Positions 18,361 through 27,052 of a DNA stretch of 64,000 nucleotides are shown one piece after another. Where the stretch lies: contig NZ_BMKK01000003.1 in assembly GCF_014644295.1 (NCBI RefSeq), forward strand, positions 620,001-684,000. The letters run 5' to 3'. Under the pieces are notes generated by a model, which saw nothing but the letters and a program-made list of their open reading frames with translations, was not told the DNA's origin and did no database searches. The stretch is from Emticicia aquatilis (GTDB lineage: Bacteria > Bacteroidota > Bacteroidia > Cytophagales > Spirosomataceae). Every line of letters begins with the position of its first letter. The stretch's first letter is position 1. The translations under genes were made by a program, and so were the position numbers.

Positions 18361-20076
18361 TTAAAGATTCCCTTTTTTCATTTCTTTTACTGCATAATCA
18401 GCCGCACGAGCGGTGAGTGCCATATACGTCAACGATGGATTTTGGGTTGAAGTTGAGGTCATTGATGCTCCGTCGGTTACGAAAACGTTCTTGCAAGCGT
18501 GCAAAGCATTCCATTTATTCAACAAAGAAGTTTTAGGGTCTTTACCCATTCTTACGCCGCCCATTTCGTGAATATCCAAACCTGGTGTGCGGTTCGAGTC
18601 GTTGGTTCTGATATTTTTAAAACCAGCTTTCGTAAACATTTCGCTTAGTTGGTCGAAATAATCTTTGGTCATTTTTACGTCGTTATCGTCATAATCGACC
18701 GAGATTTTTAACTGCGGAATTCCCCACGGGTCAACTTGGTTTTTATCCAACGCCACGTAGTTACTTTCTTTCGGAATCGTTTCGCCCATCATGTGCGAGC
18801 CTACATTCCAAACATTATTTAAATATGGTTTCAGAATACCGTTTTTCAAGTCTTCTCCCAAACCATTTCTGTTATCTTTTGTGTATCGGTCAGCACCAAA
18901 ACCTGCGGCATAGCCACGCAAAAAGTCAGTTTCTTGCTTAAATACATTGCGGAAGCGTGGAATATAAGGCGAATTCGGACGGCGACCGTCGGTCATGCTA
19001 TCTAAATATCCTTCGTACTCGGCATTGACCGTTGCTCGGTAATTATGGAAAGCTACGTATTTTCCGAGTACACCGCTATCATTACCTAAGCCATTCGGGA
19101 AACGGCTCGATGTTGAGTTTAATAGAATCAGATTTGAATTTAAAGCCGCCGCATTGACGAAAATAATTTTTGCATAATACTCAATCATTTCTTTGGTGTT
19201 AGCATCAATTACTCTTACGCCCGAAGCTTTTCCTTTCTTTTCATCATAAATAATAGAATGAACAACCGAATGAGGGCGAAGTGTCATTTTTCCAGTACGA
19301 GCCGCCCATGGTAGGGTAGAAGAATTACTGCTAAAATATCCGCCATACGGACAGCCACGCTCACAAATGGTGCGGTGTTGGCAAGTACCACGTCCTTGGT
19401 CGAAGTGTATTTGTTTGGGTTGTGTAAGGTGAGCTGCACGCCCCATAATAATATGGCGGTCTTTATAATTTTTGGCCACTGCTTGGCTAAAATGCTTTTC
19501 GACGCAGTTCATTTCGTGAGGTGGCAGAAACTCACCATCAGGTAAGTTTGGAAGACCATCTTTATTACCCGAAATTCCCGCAAATTTTTCTACATAACTA
19601 TACCACGGAGCAATGTCTGCGTAGCGAATTGGCCAATCAACAGCAAAGCCGTCACGGGCTGGGCCTTCAAAGTCGAATTCTGACCAGCGTTGCGTTTGTC
19701 TGGCCCACATCAATGATTTCCCGCCCGTTTGGTAGCCACGAATCCAGTCGAATGGTTTTTCTTGGACGTAGGGGTGCTCAGCATCTTTCACGAAAAACTG
19801 TTCTGTTCCTTCATAAAAAGCGTAGCATTTGCTGATAATTGGGTTGGCATCACGCAATTCTTTGGTTAGTTGTCCACGATGTTCAAACTCCCACGGCTGT
19901 TTCATGGTCGTTGGGTAATCGGTTACGTGTTTTACTTCACGTCCACGCTCCAATACGAGTGTGCGTAAACCTTTGCCAGTCAGCTCTTTAGCTGCCCAAC
20001 CTCCACTAATTCCCGAGCCAATAACGATGGCATCGAAGGTTTGTGCTTTTATTGAATCTATATTTATGTTTGACAT
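18361..20076 (-). CDS. GMC family FAD-dependent oxidoreductase (glucoside/gluconate dehydrogenase type)
   Basis: 571 residues. The FAD-binding Rossmann fold starts at once (AIVIGSGISGG, glycines 20-25), and the C-terminal GMC half has the catalytic His in HEMGGVRMG and Asn in STQNPSLT. A cysteine cluster, CQHRTICERGCPYGG, is typical of the large subunit of membrane-linked sugar dehydrogenases. It has no signal peptide of its own; the neighbouring subunit has a Tat-like one, so the folded pair is probably exported together. Known relatives oxidise sugars such as gluconate or glucosides at C3 and pass electrons to a cytochrome. The substrate here is unknown. It lies 55 bases after its partner, with a strong hairpin in between. 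Confidence 0.9.
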   Translation of the reverse strand: MSNINIDSIKAQTFDAIVIGSGISGGWAAKELTGKGLRTLVLERGREVKHVTDYPTTMKQPWEFEHRGQLTKELRDANPIISKCYAFYEGTEQFFVKDAEHPYVQEKPFDWIRGYQTGGKSLMWARQTQRWSEFDFEGPARDGFAVDWPIRYADIAPWYSYVEKFAGISGNKDGLPNLPDGEFLPPHEMNCVEKHFSQAVAKNYKDRHIIMGRAAHLTQPKQIHFDQGRGTCQHRTICERGCPYGGYFSSNSSTLPWAARTGKMTLRPHSVVHSIIYDEKKGKASGVRVIDANTKEMIEYYAKIIFVNAAALNSNLILLNSTSSRFPNGLGNDSGVLGKYVAFHNYRATVNAEYEGYLDSMTDGRRPNSPYIPRFRNVFKQETDFLRGYAAGFGADRYTKDNRNGLGEDLKNGILKPYLNNVWNVGSHMMGETIPKESNYVALDKNQVDPWGIPQLKISVDYDDNDVKMTKDYFDQLSEMFTKAGFKNIRTNDSNRTPGLDIHEMGGVRMGKDPKTSLLNKWNALHACKNVFVTDGASMTSTSTQNPSLTYMALTARAADYAVKEMKKGNL

Positions 20077-20092
20077 TTTTATCGTTGATTTT

Positions 20093-20125
20093 AAGGAAGA
20101 CTTCGCTCAAAGCGAAGTCTTCCTT
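20093..20125 (-). other. Perfect intercistronic hairpin inside the dehydrogenase operon
   Basis: 15-bp perfect stem (20093-20107 with 20111-20125) and a 3-base loop, starting seven bases after the stop of the small-subunit gene and 17 bases before the large-subunit start. No T-run follows, so mRNA processing, 3' protection or partial attenuation is likelier than full termination. Confidence 0.6.
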
Positions 20126-20131
20126 TGAATA

Positions 20132-20653
20132 TTATTTCTTTACAGGTACACAGCCGTGATAACGAGCTGGGGCAAATTCAAAAATTCGTAGATTAGTCAT
20201 TACGTATTCTGAGTTGAGATAGCCTTGAATCGTGAGGTTTTTTACTAAACGCACGAAACCTTTTTCATCCGCATTTTCCGAATTCGACATTTTATTCAAA
20301 ATTTCGAGTTTTTGCTTGCCATCACATTCAATGAAGGTTTTTGCGAAGTCTCTTTTTGCGGCAGCATCTACTAAGCCAAAACCTTTCGAGAAAGTTTCTT
20401 GCGATTTTTTATCGTAGCAATCAGCCACCATTTTGATGGTAAATTGATGTACGTTGAGGTCTTTTGCTCCGAGAGTATCTGTTTTAGGAATAATCGTTTC
20501 GACGATTTCTGCCAGTAGGTTTTCTTGCGATGCCGAAATCTTTAAAGAAGTGCTTGAGATGGCTTCTTTGTTCCATGCGTTTGCCCACGAAGGTAGCACT
20601 ATTGTACCGCCAATCGTTAGGGCAATATTTTTTATTGCCGAACGTCTTTGCAT
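20132..20653 (-). CDS. Gluconate 2-dehydrogenase subunit 3 family protein, Tat-exported
   Basis: 173 residues. The N-terminus MQRRSAIKN has a twin-arginine-like pair followed by a hydrophobic stretch (IALTIGGTIVLP) and a likely cleavage site near WANAW. The rest has the family's ETIIPKTDT and GAKDLNVH motifs. It is the small partner of the GMC flavoprotein encoded next, needed for export and maturation in characterised gluconate and glucoside 3-dehydrogenases. The neighbouring gene order matches those enzymes, except that no cytochrome subunit gene is present here. Confidence 0.88.
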   Translation of the reverse strand: MQRRSAIKNIALTIGGTIVLPSWANAWNKEAISSTSLKISASQENLLAEIVETIIPKTDTLGAKDLNVHQFTIKMVADCYDKKSQETFSKGFGLVDAAAKRDFAKTFIECDGKQKLEILNKMSNSENADEKGFVRLVKNLTIQGYLNSEYVMTNLRIFEFAPARYHGCVPVKK

Positions 20654-20778
20654 TTTAATTAGGATTGAATTTTAAACGGATACAAATAAAACAATTTTCT
20701 GCGAGAAAAAGTATCTTGATTTCGTAGCAAAATAAATTCTGACAAAGTTTGGTTGATTGTGTGCTGAAAAGATAAAAT

Positions 20779-20815
20779 AAAACCTCCCGAAAATTATTAC
20801 TTATTCGAGAGGTTT
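20779..20815 (-). terminator. Intrinsic terminator after thiL
   Basis: 8-bp stem (20779-20786 with 20808-20815), extended by partial pairing inside; TTTTATTTT follows on the minus strand. It lies 40 bases beyond the stop at 20856. Confidence 0.7.
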
Positions 20816-20855
20816 TTGATGTAATTTATTTAGTCAGACGTGTCGCCAGAATGTT

Positions 20856-21878
20856 TTATCGGAGATGATTCCAACCTTGTGCTTTGATGGCGGCAGTTCC
20901 TCCACTATTGAGTGCCAATTGTACGGCTGTATCTTGTGTCATATAGCCAATCGGCAATACATCACTTACCTTTTGGATTTTATCAAAATCAGATTGTTTT
21001 ACCGTAAAAAGGAGTTGATAATCTTCGCCGCCGTTCAATGCTGCTGTTATTGGGCTTACATTAAATTCGGTGGCTGTGAGCATCGTAATATCTTCAATTG
21101 GCAGTTTATCTTCAAAAACCATCGCACCCACACCCGACTGCGTACAAATATGCAATAAGTCAGAAGCTAAGCCATCAGAAATATCAATCATTGATGAAGG
21201 CACAACGCCCAGCTCATTGAGTTCGTGAATAATATCGGTGCGGGCTTCTGGTTTTAGAATTTTACCCACTAAGTATTCTTTTTCGGTGAGTTCGGGCTGC
21301 ATACTTGGGTTGGCCAAATAAACTTGCTTTTCACGTTCCAAAACTTGTAGCCCGAAATAGGCTGCTCCTAAATCGCCCGTAACGCACAAAATATCGTTTG
21401 GTTTTGCTCCGTTTCGATACACAATTTTATCTTTATCGACAAAGCCAGTGGCCGTAATTGACACCACAAAGCCCGATGCCGAAGCACTGGTATCGCCACC
21501 GATTAAATCAACATTATAGCTTTCGCAAGCAAATTTTATTCCTTCGTAAAGCTCGTCAATGGCTTCGACCGAAATACGATTGCTTAAACCAATCGTTACC
21601 GTAATTTGCTTAGCAATGCCATTCATGGCTGCAATATCAGATACGTTTACTGCCACAGCTTTATACCCCAAATGACGCAATGGCGTATAAGAAAGGTCGA
21701 AGTGAATGCCTTCAAAAAGAATATCGGTCGTGACCAACATATATTTATCACCAACGTCAATAACGGCAGCATCATCGCCGATGCCTTTGATTGTTTCGGC
21801 GTTTTGGTTCGTAAATTTTGATTTTATTCGGTCGATTAAGCCAAATTCGCCAAGTGTATTAAGTTCTGTTCTTTCCAT
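20856..21878 (-). CDS. thiL: Thiamine-phosphate kinase
   Basis: 340 residues, standard length. ThiL phosphorylates thiamine monophosphate to the active diphosphate. Visible motifs: GIGDDAAVID near residue 30 (ATP/Mg binding), LIGGDTSASASG near 120, LCVTGDLGAAYFGL near 150, and DISDGLASDLLHIC near 215. No other thi genes are near. Three inverted repeats lie in the short gap upstream, one ending 13 bases before the start codon. Confidence 0.95.
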   Translation of the reverse strand: MERTELNTLGEFGLIDRIKSKFTNQNAETIKGIGDDAAVIDVGDKYMLVTTDILFEGIHFDLSYTPLRHLGYKAVAVNVSDIAAMNGIAKQITVTIGLSNRISVEAIDELYEGIKFACESYNVDLIGGDTSASASGFVVSITATGFVDKDKIVYRNGAKPNDILCVTGDLGAAYFGLQVLEREKQVYLANPSMQPELTEKEYLVGKILKPEARTDIIHELNELGVVPSSMIDISDGLASDLLHICTQSGVGAMVFEDKLPIEDITMLTATEFNVSPITAALNGGEDYQLLFTVKQSDFDKIQKVSDVLPIGYMTQDTAVQLALNSGGTAAIKAQGWNHLR

Positions 21879-21891
21879 GGTGCAAAATTGA

Positions 21892-21934
21892 TGAAGATTT
21901 TAGAATTTTTGCTAAATAAACTCTAAAATCTTCA
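21892..21934 (-). promoter_or_regulatory. Hairpin in the thiL leader
   Basis: Perfect 13-bp stem (21892-21904 with 21922-21934) with a 17-base loop, directly upstream of the thiL ATG (21876-21878). No T-run. It may influence translation start; it does not look like a TPP riboswitch, whose conserved CUGAGA core is absent. Confidence 0.4.
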
Positions 21935-21943
21935 AATTTATAT

Positions 21944-21964
21944 GAACGAAGTTGAACTTCGTTC
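21944..21964. repeat. 21-base palindrome, possible dispersed element
   Basis: Near-perfect palindrome with 10-base arms around one central G. It lies between the thiL leader hairpin and the terminator of the next gene. Function not known. Confidence 0.4.
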
Positions 21965-21971
21965 CACAAAA

Positions 21972-21997
21972 AAAGGTGAACTTTCCAGCTCACCTTT
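21972..21997 (-). terminator. Intrinsic terminator after the small lipoprotein gene
   Basis: 8-bp stem (21972-21979 with 21990-21997) followed by seven T on the minus strand, 38 bases after the stop at 22036. Confidence 0.7.
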
Positions 21998-22035
21998 CTT
22001 ATAAAATATTTTGAGGTCTTCTTATTTCTTAATTA

Positions 22036-22473
22036 TTACTGAGTAATCAAATTGTAGCTATTGATAGTTCCACCTGTTTTTTGGCTGGCAGTTGTACGAG
22101 TAATATCAAGTGCAGTATCAGTGATAGAATTGATTGTAAACTCGATAGTACCACCTGTGCCTGTTGGAACTGGCGTAAGGTTTTTCAATACTAATTTTGT
22201 ATCGCCTACTAATTCGTATTGACCTGTGAAAGTATTGCCATCAGCTTCTTTTAAAGTTACAGAAGGTGCAATCAATAAATTAAGTGTAAACGATGAATAT
22301 CCTGGTTTTGTGTTGGATGCAGCACCTTTTGTGTAAACCGTTGCACTTCCTTCTTTTACGATGTTGGCTGTCCATGTTTTCTTGATTTTTTCAGAAACTG
22401 GAACAGTTTTGTCTTTGCAAGAAGAAACTGCAAGAGAAACTAAAGATACAAATAGAATGGCAATCTTTTTCAT
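22036..22473 (-). CDS. Small hypothetical lipoprotein
   Basis: 145 residues. Signal peptide with lipobox AVSSC (Cys19) followed by KDK. The rest is rich in Thr, Ser and beta-type sequence (FTLNLLIAPSVTLKEADG, FTGQYELVGDTKLVLKN), which resembles the lipocalin-like small lipoproteins of Bacteroidota, but I do not recognise a family. It has its own terminator and is not evidently in an operon. Function unknown. Confidence 0.75.
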   Translation of the reverse strand: MKKIAILFVSLVSLAVSSCKDKTVPVSEKIKKTWTANIVKEGSATVYTKGAASNTKPGYSSFTLNLLIAPSVTLKEADGNTFTGQYELVGDTKLVLKNLTPVPTGTGGTIEFTINSITDTALDITRTTASQKTGGTINSYNLITQ

Positions 22474-22646
22474 GCGAATATGTTTGTTTAATAGCCTTAT
22501 TTACAATTGATAATTTCTGTATAAGACAGATTTTTAGCAAATATGGTTTAAATATAAAAGAAAAAAAAATGTCGTATGCAAGAAAGACGTTTTTTTTATT
22601 GAAAACGTTGTAAAAGCCCCGAATATTTTGACCAATCATAAAAAAG

Positions 22647-22682
22647 CCTCGGATATATTTGTGTTGAACAATATATCCGAGG
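22647..22682 (-). terminator. Intrinsic terminator of the metal-efflux operon
   Basis: 12-bp perfect stem (22647-22658 with 22671-22682) followed on the minus strand by six T, 46 bases after the pump gene stop. Confidence 0.8.
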
Positions 22683-22727
22683 AGAATGGCTATTTTGAAG
22701 ACTATTTAACTCTTTATCACTTAGTTT

Positions 22728-25700
22728 TTAATCAATGGTTTCGTGTTTTACTCGATTGAAAACCCAGAAAATAATCGGGAATACAAGCAGGGTTAATACG
22801 GTTGCCGTAACGAGCCCTCCAATGATAACGATTGCCAGTGGTTTTTGAGATTCGGAGCCAATACCTGTACTGATAGCGGCAGGTAAAAGTCCGATTGATG
22901 CCATAAGGGCAGTCATAACAACAGGGCGGGTTCTGACTTTTACGGCCTCCAAAATTGCAACGTCGAGTGTCATTTTAGCCTTTATGTTTTTATGAAATTC
23001 TGAAATCAGAATAACACCATTTTGGATACAAATACCAAATAAAGCAATAAAACCTACTCCCCCAGAAATACCAAAGTTGATACCCGTAACGTGCAAAGCA
23101 ATAATACCTCCGATGATGGCAAAAGGCACATTGGCCAACACCAAAAGAGAGTCTTTTACATTGCCAAACATGATGAAAAGCAGCACAAAAATACCCACTA
23201 AACTAATAGGCACCATTTCGCCGAGACGTTTGGTGGCTCTCACTTGGTTTTCAAACTCACCCGTCCAGCCGATTGAGTAACCTGCTGGAAGCTTTACTGT
23301 TTTTTCTACATTTTTCTGAGCGTCGGCAATGGTGCTTCCTAAGTCACGGTCACGAACTGAGAACTTTACACCAATGAAACGCTTGTTATTATCTCGATAA
23401 ATGAAGGCTGGACCAGTGATTTTCTGAACGGTGGCTATCTCTTTGAGCGGAATCTTGACACCCTGAATCGTCGGAACTTTCAGGTTTTTCATGTCTTCTT
23501 CGTCTTTGCGATAGTTTTTCAGGTAACGCACCCGCACATCAAATTTCTTTTCACCTTCAAACTTTTGGGTAGCGGTTTTTCCGCCAAAAGCCATTTCGAG
23601 TACGGCTTGGGCGTCGGCGAGCGTAACACCGTAGGCGGCCATGCGTTCACGGTCGAGAATTACACTGATTTCGGGTTGACCTACGTTTCGGAGGATACCA
23701 ACATCTTTTATGCCTTCCACTTTTTCGATTTGCTTGATAACTTGGTTGGCTATTTTATCCAATTCGTTGAGGTCATCGCCAAAAATCTTTACGGCGTTTG
23801 AGGCATTAATACCTGCCACACTTTCGGCCACGTTATCAATGATTGGTTGCGAATAATTGTAGCCAATTCCTTGATATTTTGAAAGCGAGTCGTCCATCTG
23901 ACGCACCAAATCATCCATTGTGATTTTTCGTTTCCATTCGTCTTTATGCTTGAGGTTTACCTGCATTTGTACGTAATAAAAACCGCTTGGGTCGGTTCCG
24001 TCATTGCTTCGGCCAACTTGCGAAAGTACACCATTTACTTCGGGGAATTTGCGAAGTTCGTTGCGTAAAATAGCCGTTTTCTGTACAGTTTCGGGCAAGC
24101 TTTGGCTCATAGGGAATTTTGCTTCTACCCACAATGCCCCTTCGTTGAGTTGAGGTAAAAACTCAGTTCCGAGAAATGTGGCCGAGAAGAAAGTAAGTGA
24201 CATAAATACCAATGAAACCAAAAGCGTAATTTTTTTGTGAGCGAAAGTCCAAATGAGACCTTTTTCTACGATTCTATTCCAAAAATTAACAAAAGGATTG
24301 TTTTTCTCTCTGACGTTTTTATTCAAGAAAATATGTGAAAGTACTGGCACCAAAGTAAGTGTAAACAGCAATGCACCCAATAAGGCAAAACCCAATGTAT
24401 AGGCCAAAGGCGAAAACATCTTTCCTTCCACTTTCTGAAAAGCAAAAATGGGCATTAAGGCCGTGATAATGATGAGTTTTGAGAAGAAAATGGCTTTTCC
24501 AAGTTCAGTTCCTGTCTTTTTTATGACACTCCCGATGGCCAGTTTATTATATGCCGCCATACCTTTTTTATGGGCAATGTGGTCAAGGGTTACGAAAATC
24601 CCTTCAACCATTACTACCGCACCATCAATGATAATTCCGAAGTCAACCGCCCCCAACGAGAGTAAATTGGCACTCATGCCCTTGAGCTTGAGGCACAAAA
24701 ATGCAAATAAGAGTGATAGCGGAATAATGATAGAAACCGTGACGGTAGTCCGCCAATCGGCCATGAATAAGAATACGATGACGGTCACGAACAAAATACC
24801 TTCAAACATATTGTGCATTACGGTTGTGGTGGTGTAGTTCATGAGGTTGTCTCGGTCGTAGAATGTTTCCATCTTTACGTCCGAAGGCAATATGCGTTCG
24901 TTGAGGTCGGTAATTTTTGCTTTTACTCTTTCAAGAACCTCCTTTGGGTTTTCGCTTTTACGCATCACCACGATTCCTTCTACTACATCATCATTGTCAT
25001 TTAAGCCAACTTGACCTACACGTGGCATGGCTGCTTCATGAACATCAGCCAGATTTTTGACCAAAATTGGGTTTCCACCTGCATCATCGACAATGATATT
25101 TTCGATGTCTTGTATCGAACTTAGCAAACCGATACCACGCACCACATACGCTTGTTTGTTTTTTTCGATAACATCGCCACCTACGTTGAGATTACCTTTA
25201 TTTACGGCCTCATAAACTTGTAGTGGCGTAATATCATATTTCGATAAGCGATTAGGGTCAACGCTTATTTCGTAGGTTTTTTCTTGCCCACCGAAGGCTA
25301 CTAAATCAGCTACGCCCGCTACCGAACGGAGTTGGCGGTCGATGACCCAGTTTTGAATCGTGAGCAAGTCTCTCGAATCACGTGATTTACTTTTGAGTGT
25401 ATATCGGAAAATCTCACCAGTTGGCCCGTAAGGTGGCTGAACGTCGGGTTCGACACCATCGGGAAGCGAGACATTACGAAGAAGGTTATTTACTTGTTGG
25501 CGAGCAAAAAAGTCTTCGACATCATCTTCAAAAATGATTTTAATGACCGATAAACCGAACATCGTAATGCTTCGGACACTCGTTTTTTTCTGCACCGAAT
25601 TCATCGAGATTTCGATAGGAGTGGTCACGAAACGCTCAATTTCTTCGGCACTTCGTCCGTTCCATTCGGTCACGATGATAATCTGTGTATTAGTTACATC

Positions 25701-25829
25701 GGGGAATGCCTCAATGGGCATATTTTTGAACGAAATAAAGCCCGAAATGACCAATATGCCGACCCAAAAGAACGTAAAAGGCTTGTTTTTGAGCGAAAAA
25801 GCAATAATATTTTTAATGAATTTGTTCAT
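22728..25829 (-). CDS. CzcA/CusA-family heavy-metal efflux RND pump
   Basis: 1033 residues. Twelve-helix RND transporter with two large periplasmic loops. It starts with the first membrane helix and the family signature MPIEAFPDVTNTQ. The proton-relay helix reads DFGIIIDGAVVMVEG; the DFGxxxDG pattern is that of CzcA-like pumps for divalent Zn, Co, Cd or Ni, not the pattern I know from the Cu/Ag pump CusA. The usual Asn after the Glu is Gly here. It is the inner-membrane motor of a tripartite pump with the adaptor and TolC proteins encoded just upstream. The gap to the adaptor gene is 141 bases, larger than the rest of the operon. Metal specificity is inferred from one motif. Confidence 0.93.
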   Translation of the reverse strand: MNKFIKNIIAFSLKNKPFTFFWVGILVISGFISFKNMPIEAFPDVTNTQIIIVTEWNGRSAEEIERFVTTPIEISMNSVQKKTSVRSITMFGLSVIKIIFEDDVEDFFARQQVNNLLRNVSLPDGVEPDVQPPYGPTGEIFRYTLKSKSRDSRDLLTIQNWVIDRQLRSVAGVADLVAFGGQEKTYEISVDPNRLSKYDITPLQVYEAVNKGNLNVGGDVIEKNKQAYVVRGIGLLSSIQDIENIIVDDAGGNPILVKNLADVHEAAMPRVGQVGLNDNDDVVEGIVVMRKSENPKEVLERVKAKITDLNERILPSDVKMETFYDRDNLMNYTTTTVMHNMFEGILFVTVIVFLFMADWRTTVTVSIIIPLSLLFAFLCLKLKGMSANLLSLGAVDFGIIIDGAVVMVEGIFVTLDHIAHKKGMAAYNKLAIGSVIKKTGTELGKAIFFSKLIIITALMPIFAFQKVEGKMFSPLAYTLGFALLGALLFTLTLVPVLSHIFLNKNVREKNNPFVNFWNRIVEKGLIWTFAHKKITLLVSLVFMSLTFFSATFLGTEFLPQLNEGALWVEAKFPMSQSLPETVQKTAILRNELRKFPEVNGVLSQVGRSNDGTDPSGFYYVQMQVNLKHKDEWKRKITMDDLVRQMDDSLSKYQGIGYNYSQPIIDNVAESVAGINASNAVKIFGDDLNELDKIANQVIKQIEKVEGIKDVGILRNVGQPEISVILDRERMAAYGVTLADAQAVLEMAFGGKTATQKFEGEKKFDVRVRYLKNYRKDEEDMKNLKVPTIQGVKIPLKEIATVQKITGPAFIYRDNNKRFIGVKFSVRDRDLGSTIADAQKNVEKTVKLPAGYSIGWTGEFENQVRATKRLGEMVPISLVGIFVLLFIMFGNVKDSLLVLANVPFAIIGGIIALHVTGINFGISGGVGFIALFGICIQNGVILISEFHKNIKAKMTLDVAILEAVKVRTRPVVMTALMASIGLLPAAISTGIGSESQKPLAIVIIGGLVTATVLTLLVFPIIFWVFNRVKHETID

Positions 25830-25970
25830 ATCTTTTTTGATGGATAATTGATACGGGGTCGCCCGTGCAATGAAGCATTGAAAACTGCATAGGTTTTATC
25901 AATTTTCATAGACAATCTTTATTGGGCTTGAGTTGCATTAATAATCAGATGATTGATTCTCATGTTAAAC

Positions 25971-27050
25971 TCAATCATTTAGTTCGTCATAAACCAAAAG
26001 CTGATTTGCGGTCATTACTTTTTCGCCTTCTTTTAAGCCCGATAAGATATAAGTGATATTGCCCACTTGGCGGAAAACTTCCACTTGGCGGGTTTCGATA
26101 TTATTGCGGTCTTTGAAAATCATTACGTAGTTTTTGCTCTTATCAAAAATCACTGATTCCGACGGAATCGCCAGCATTTGTTGGCTTTCGGTATAAGATA
26201 ATTTGATATTGGCACGCATTTCGGGTTTGAGTAAGTAATCGGCATTTTTGAGTCTAATTCTGACTTTCATGGCTTTGGTTTCGGGGTCGATGATATTGAA
26301 GATTTTATCGACTTTACCATTAAAAACTTTATCAGGATAACTCAAGGTTGTAACGGCGGCATCAATGCCCAATTTTACTTGATTAATGTCACTTTCGTTG
26401 ACATTGGCAATGGCCCAAACATCATCAATTTCGGCAATATCAAAGATATTATCGGTGCGGTCATTGCGGAGGAGCATATCTTGGTTGATGTTTTTTTGAA
26501 TCACAAAGCCGCTCAGAGGTGAGCGTACTTCATAGACCGCCCCTTGTTTGATATTATAGATGCTATAAGTTTCTTCAATTCGGTGGAGTTGCGACTTTGC
26601 CTTGTCGAGTTGGCTGCGGGCTTCAATTACGTCTCGTTCGGCATTGAGTTTTCCCTCGAAAAGCTCTTGTGCTACTTTTAAGTTATTCTTCGCCACTAAT
26701 AAGTCATTACGAGCATCATCTAATTCTTTCTCAAAACTGGCTACTTCCGTACTACGAATTGTGGCCAAAAGTTGTCCCTTTTTCACATAGTCGCCGAGTT
26801 CGACAAAAACTTTTGTTACGTTTCCGCCTACTACTGGGTAAACCTCAATCATTTTGTTATTATCGGCCGTAATTTTTCCGTAAAAATTAAGCTCATTGCG
26901 TAGGTTTTGCATCGCAACGTCTTGTGTTTTGGTTGTTTCGAGCATTTTATTGCTCAGTACGAATGTTGTTTGGGTTTCTACCTTCTTTGGGGTTTTATCA
27001 CAGGCAAAAAGACCACAAACTATGAAGGTTAGCAATAATATATTTTTCAT
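25971..27050 (-). CDS. RND efflux periplasmic adaptor lipoprotein (CzcB/CusB type)
   Basis: 359 residues. Lipobox GLFAC with Cys17. It has the membrane-fusion layout: beta-strand/lipoyl half (VYPVVGGNVTKVFVELGDYVKKGQLL), a long alpha-hairpin (about 110-165, ELDDARNDLLVAKNNLKVAQ), the second lipoyl half and a beta-barrel domain (GKVDKIFNIIDPETKAMKVRIRL). It links the RND pump to the TolC channel. It starts two bases after the TolC gene stop, so the two are tightly coupled. Confidence 0.93.
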   Translation of the reverse strand: MKNILLLTFIVCGLFACDKTPKKVETQTTFVLSNKMLETTKTQDVAMQNLRNELNFYGKITADNNKMIEVYPVVGGNVTKVFVELGDYVKKGQLLATIRSTEVASFEKELDDARNDLLVAKNNLKVAQELFEGKLNAERDVIEARSQLDKAKSQLHRIEETYSIYNIKQGAVYEVRSPLSGFVIQKNINQDMLLRNDRTDNIFDIAEIDDVWAIANVNESDINQVKLGIDAAVTTLSYPDKVFNGKVDKIFNIIDPETKAMKVRIRLKNADYLLKPEMRANIKLSYTESQQMLAIPSESVIFDKSKNYVMIFKDRNNIETRQVEVFRQVGNITYILSGLKEGEKVMTANQLLVYDELND

Positions 27051-27052
27051 TG

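Noticed and set aside
21879-22035. TPP riboswitch before thiL
   Set aside because: The conserved CUGAGA and ACCUGA elements are absent; only simple hairpins are seen.
22391-22639. Minus-strand frame overlapping the start of the small lipoprotein
   Set aside because: Overlaps a gene with a clear lipoprotein signal in another frame; low-complexity product.
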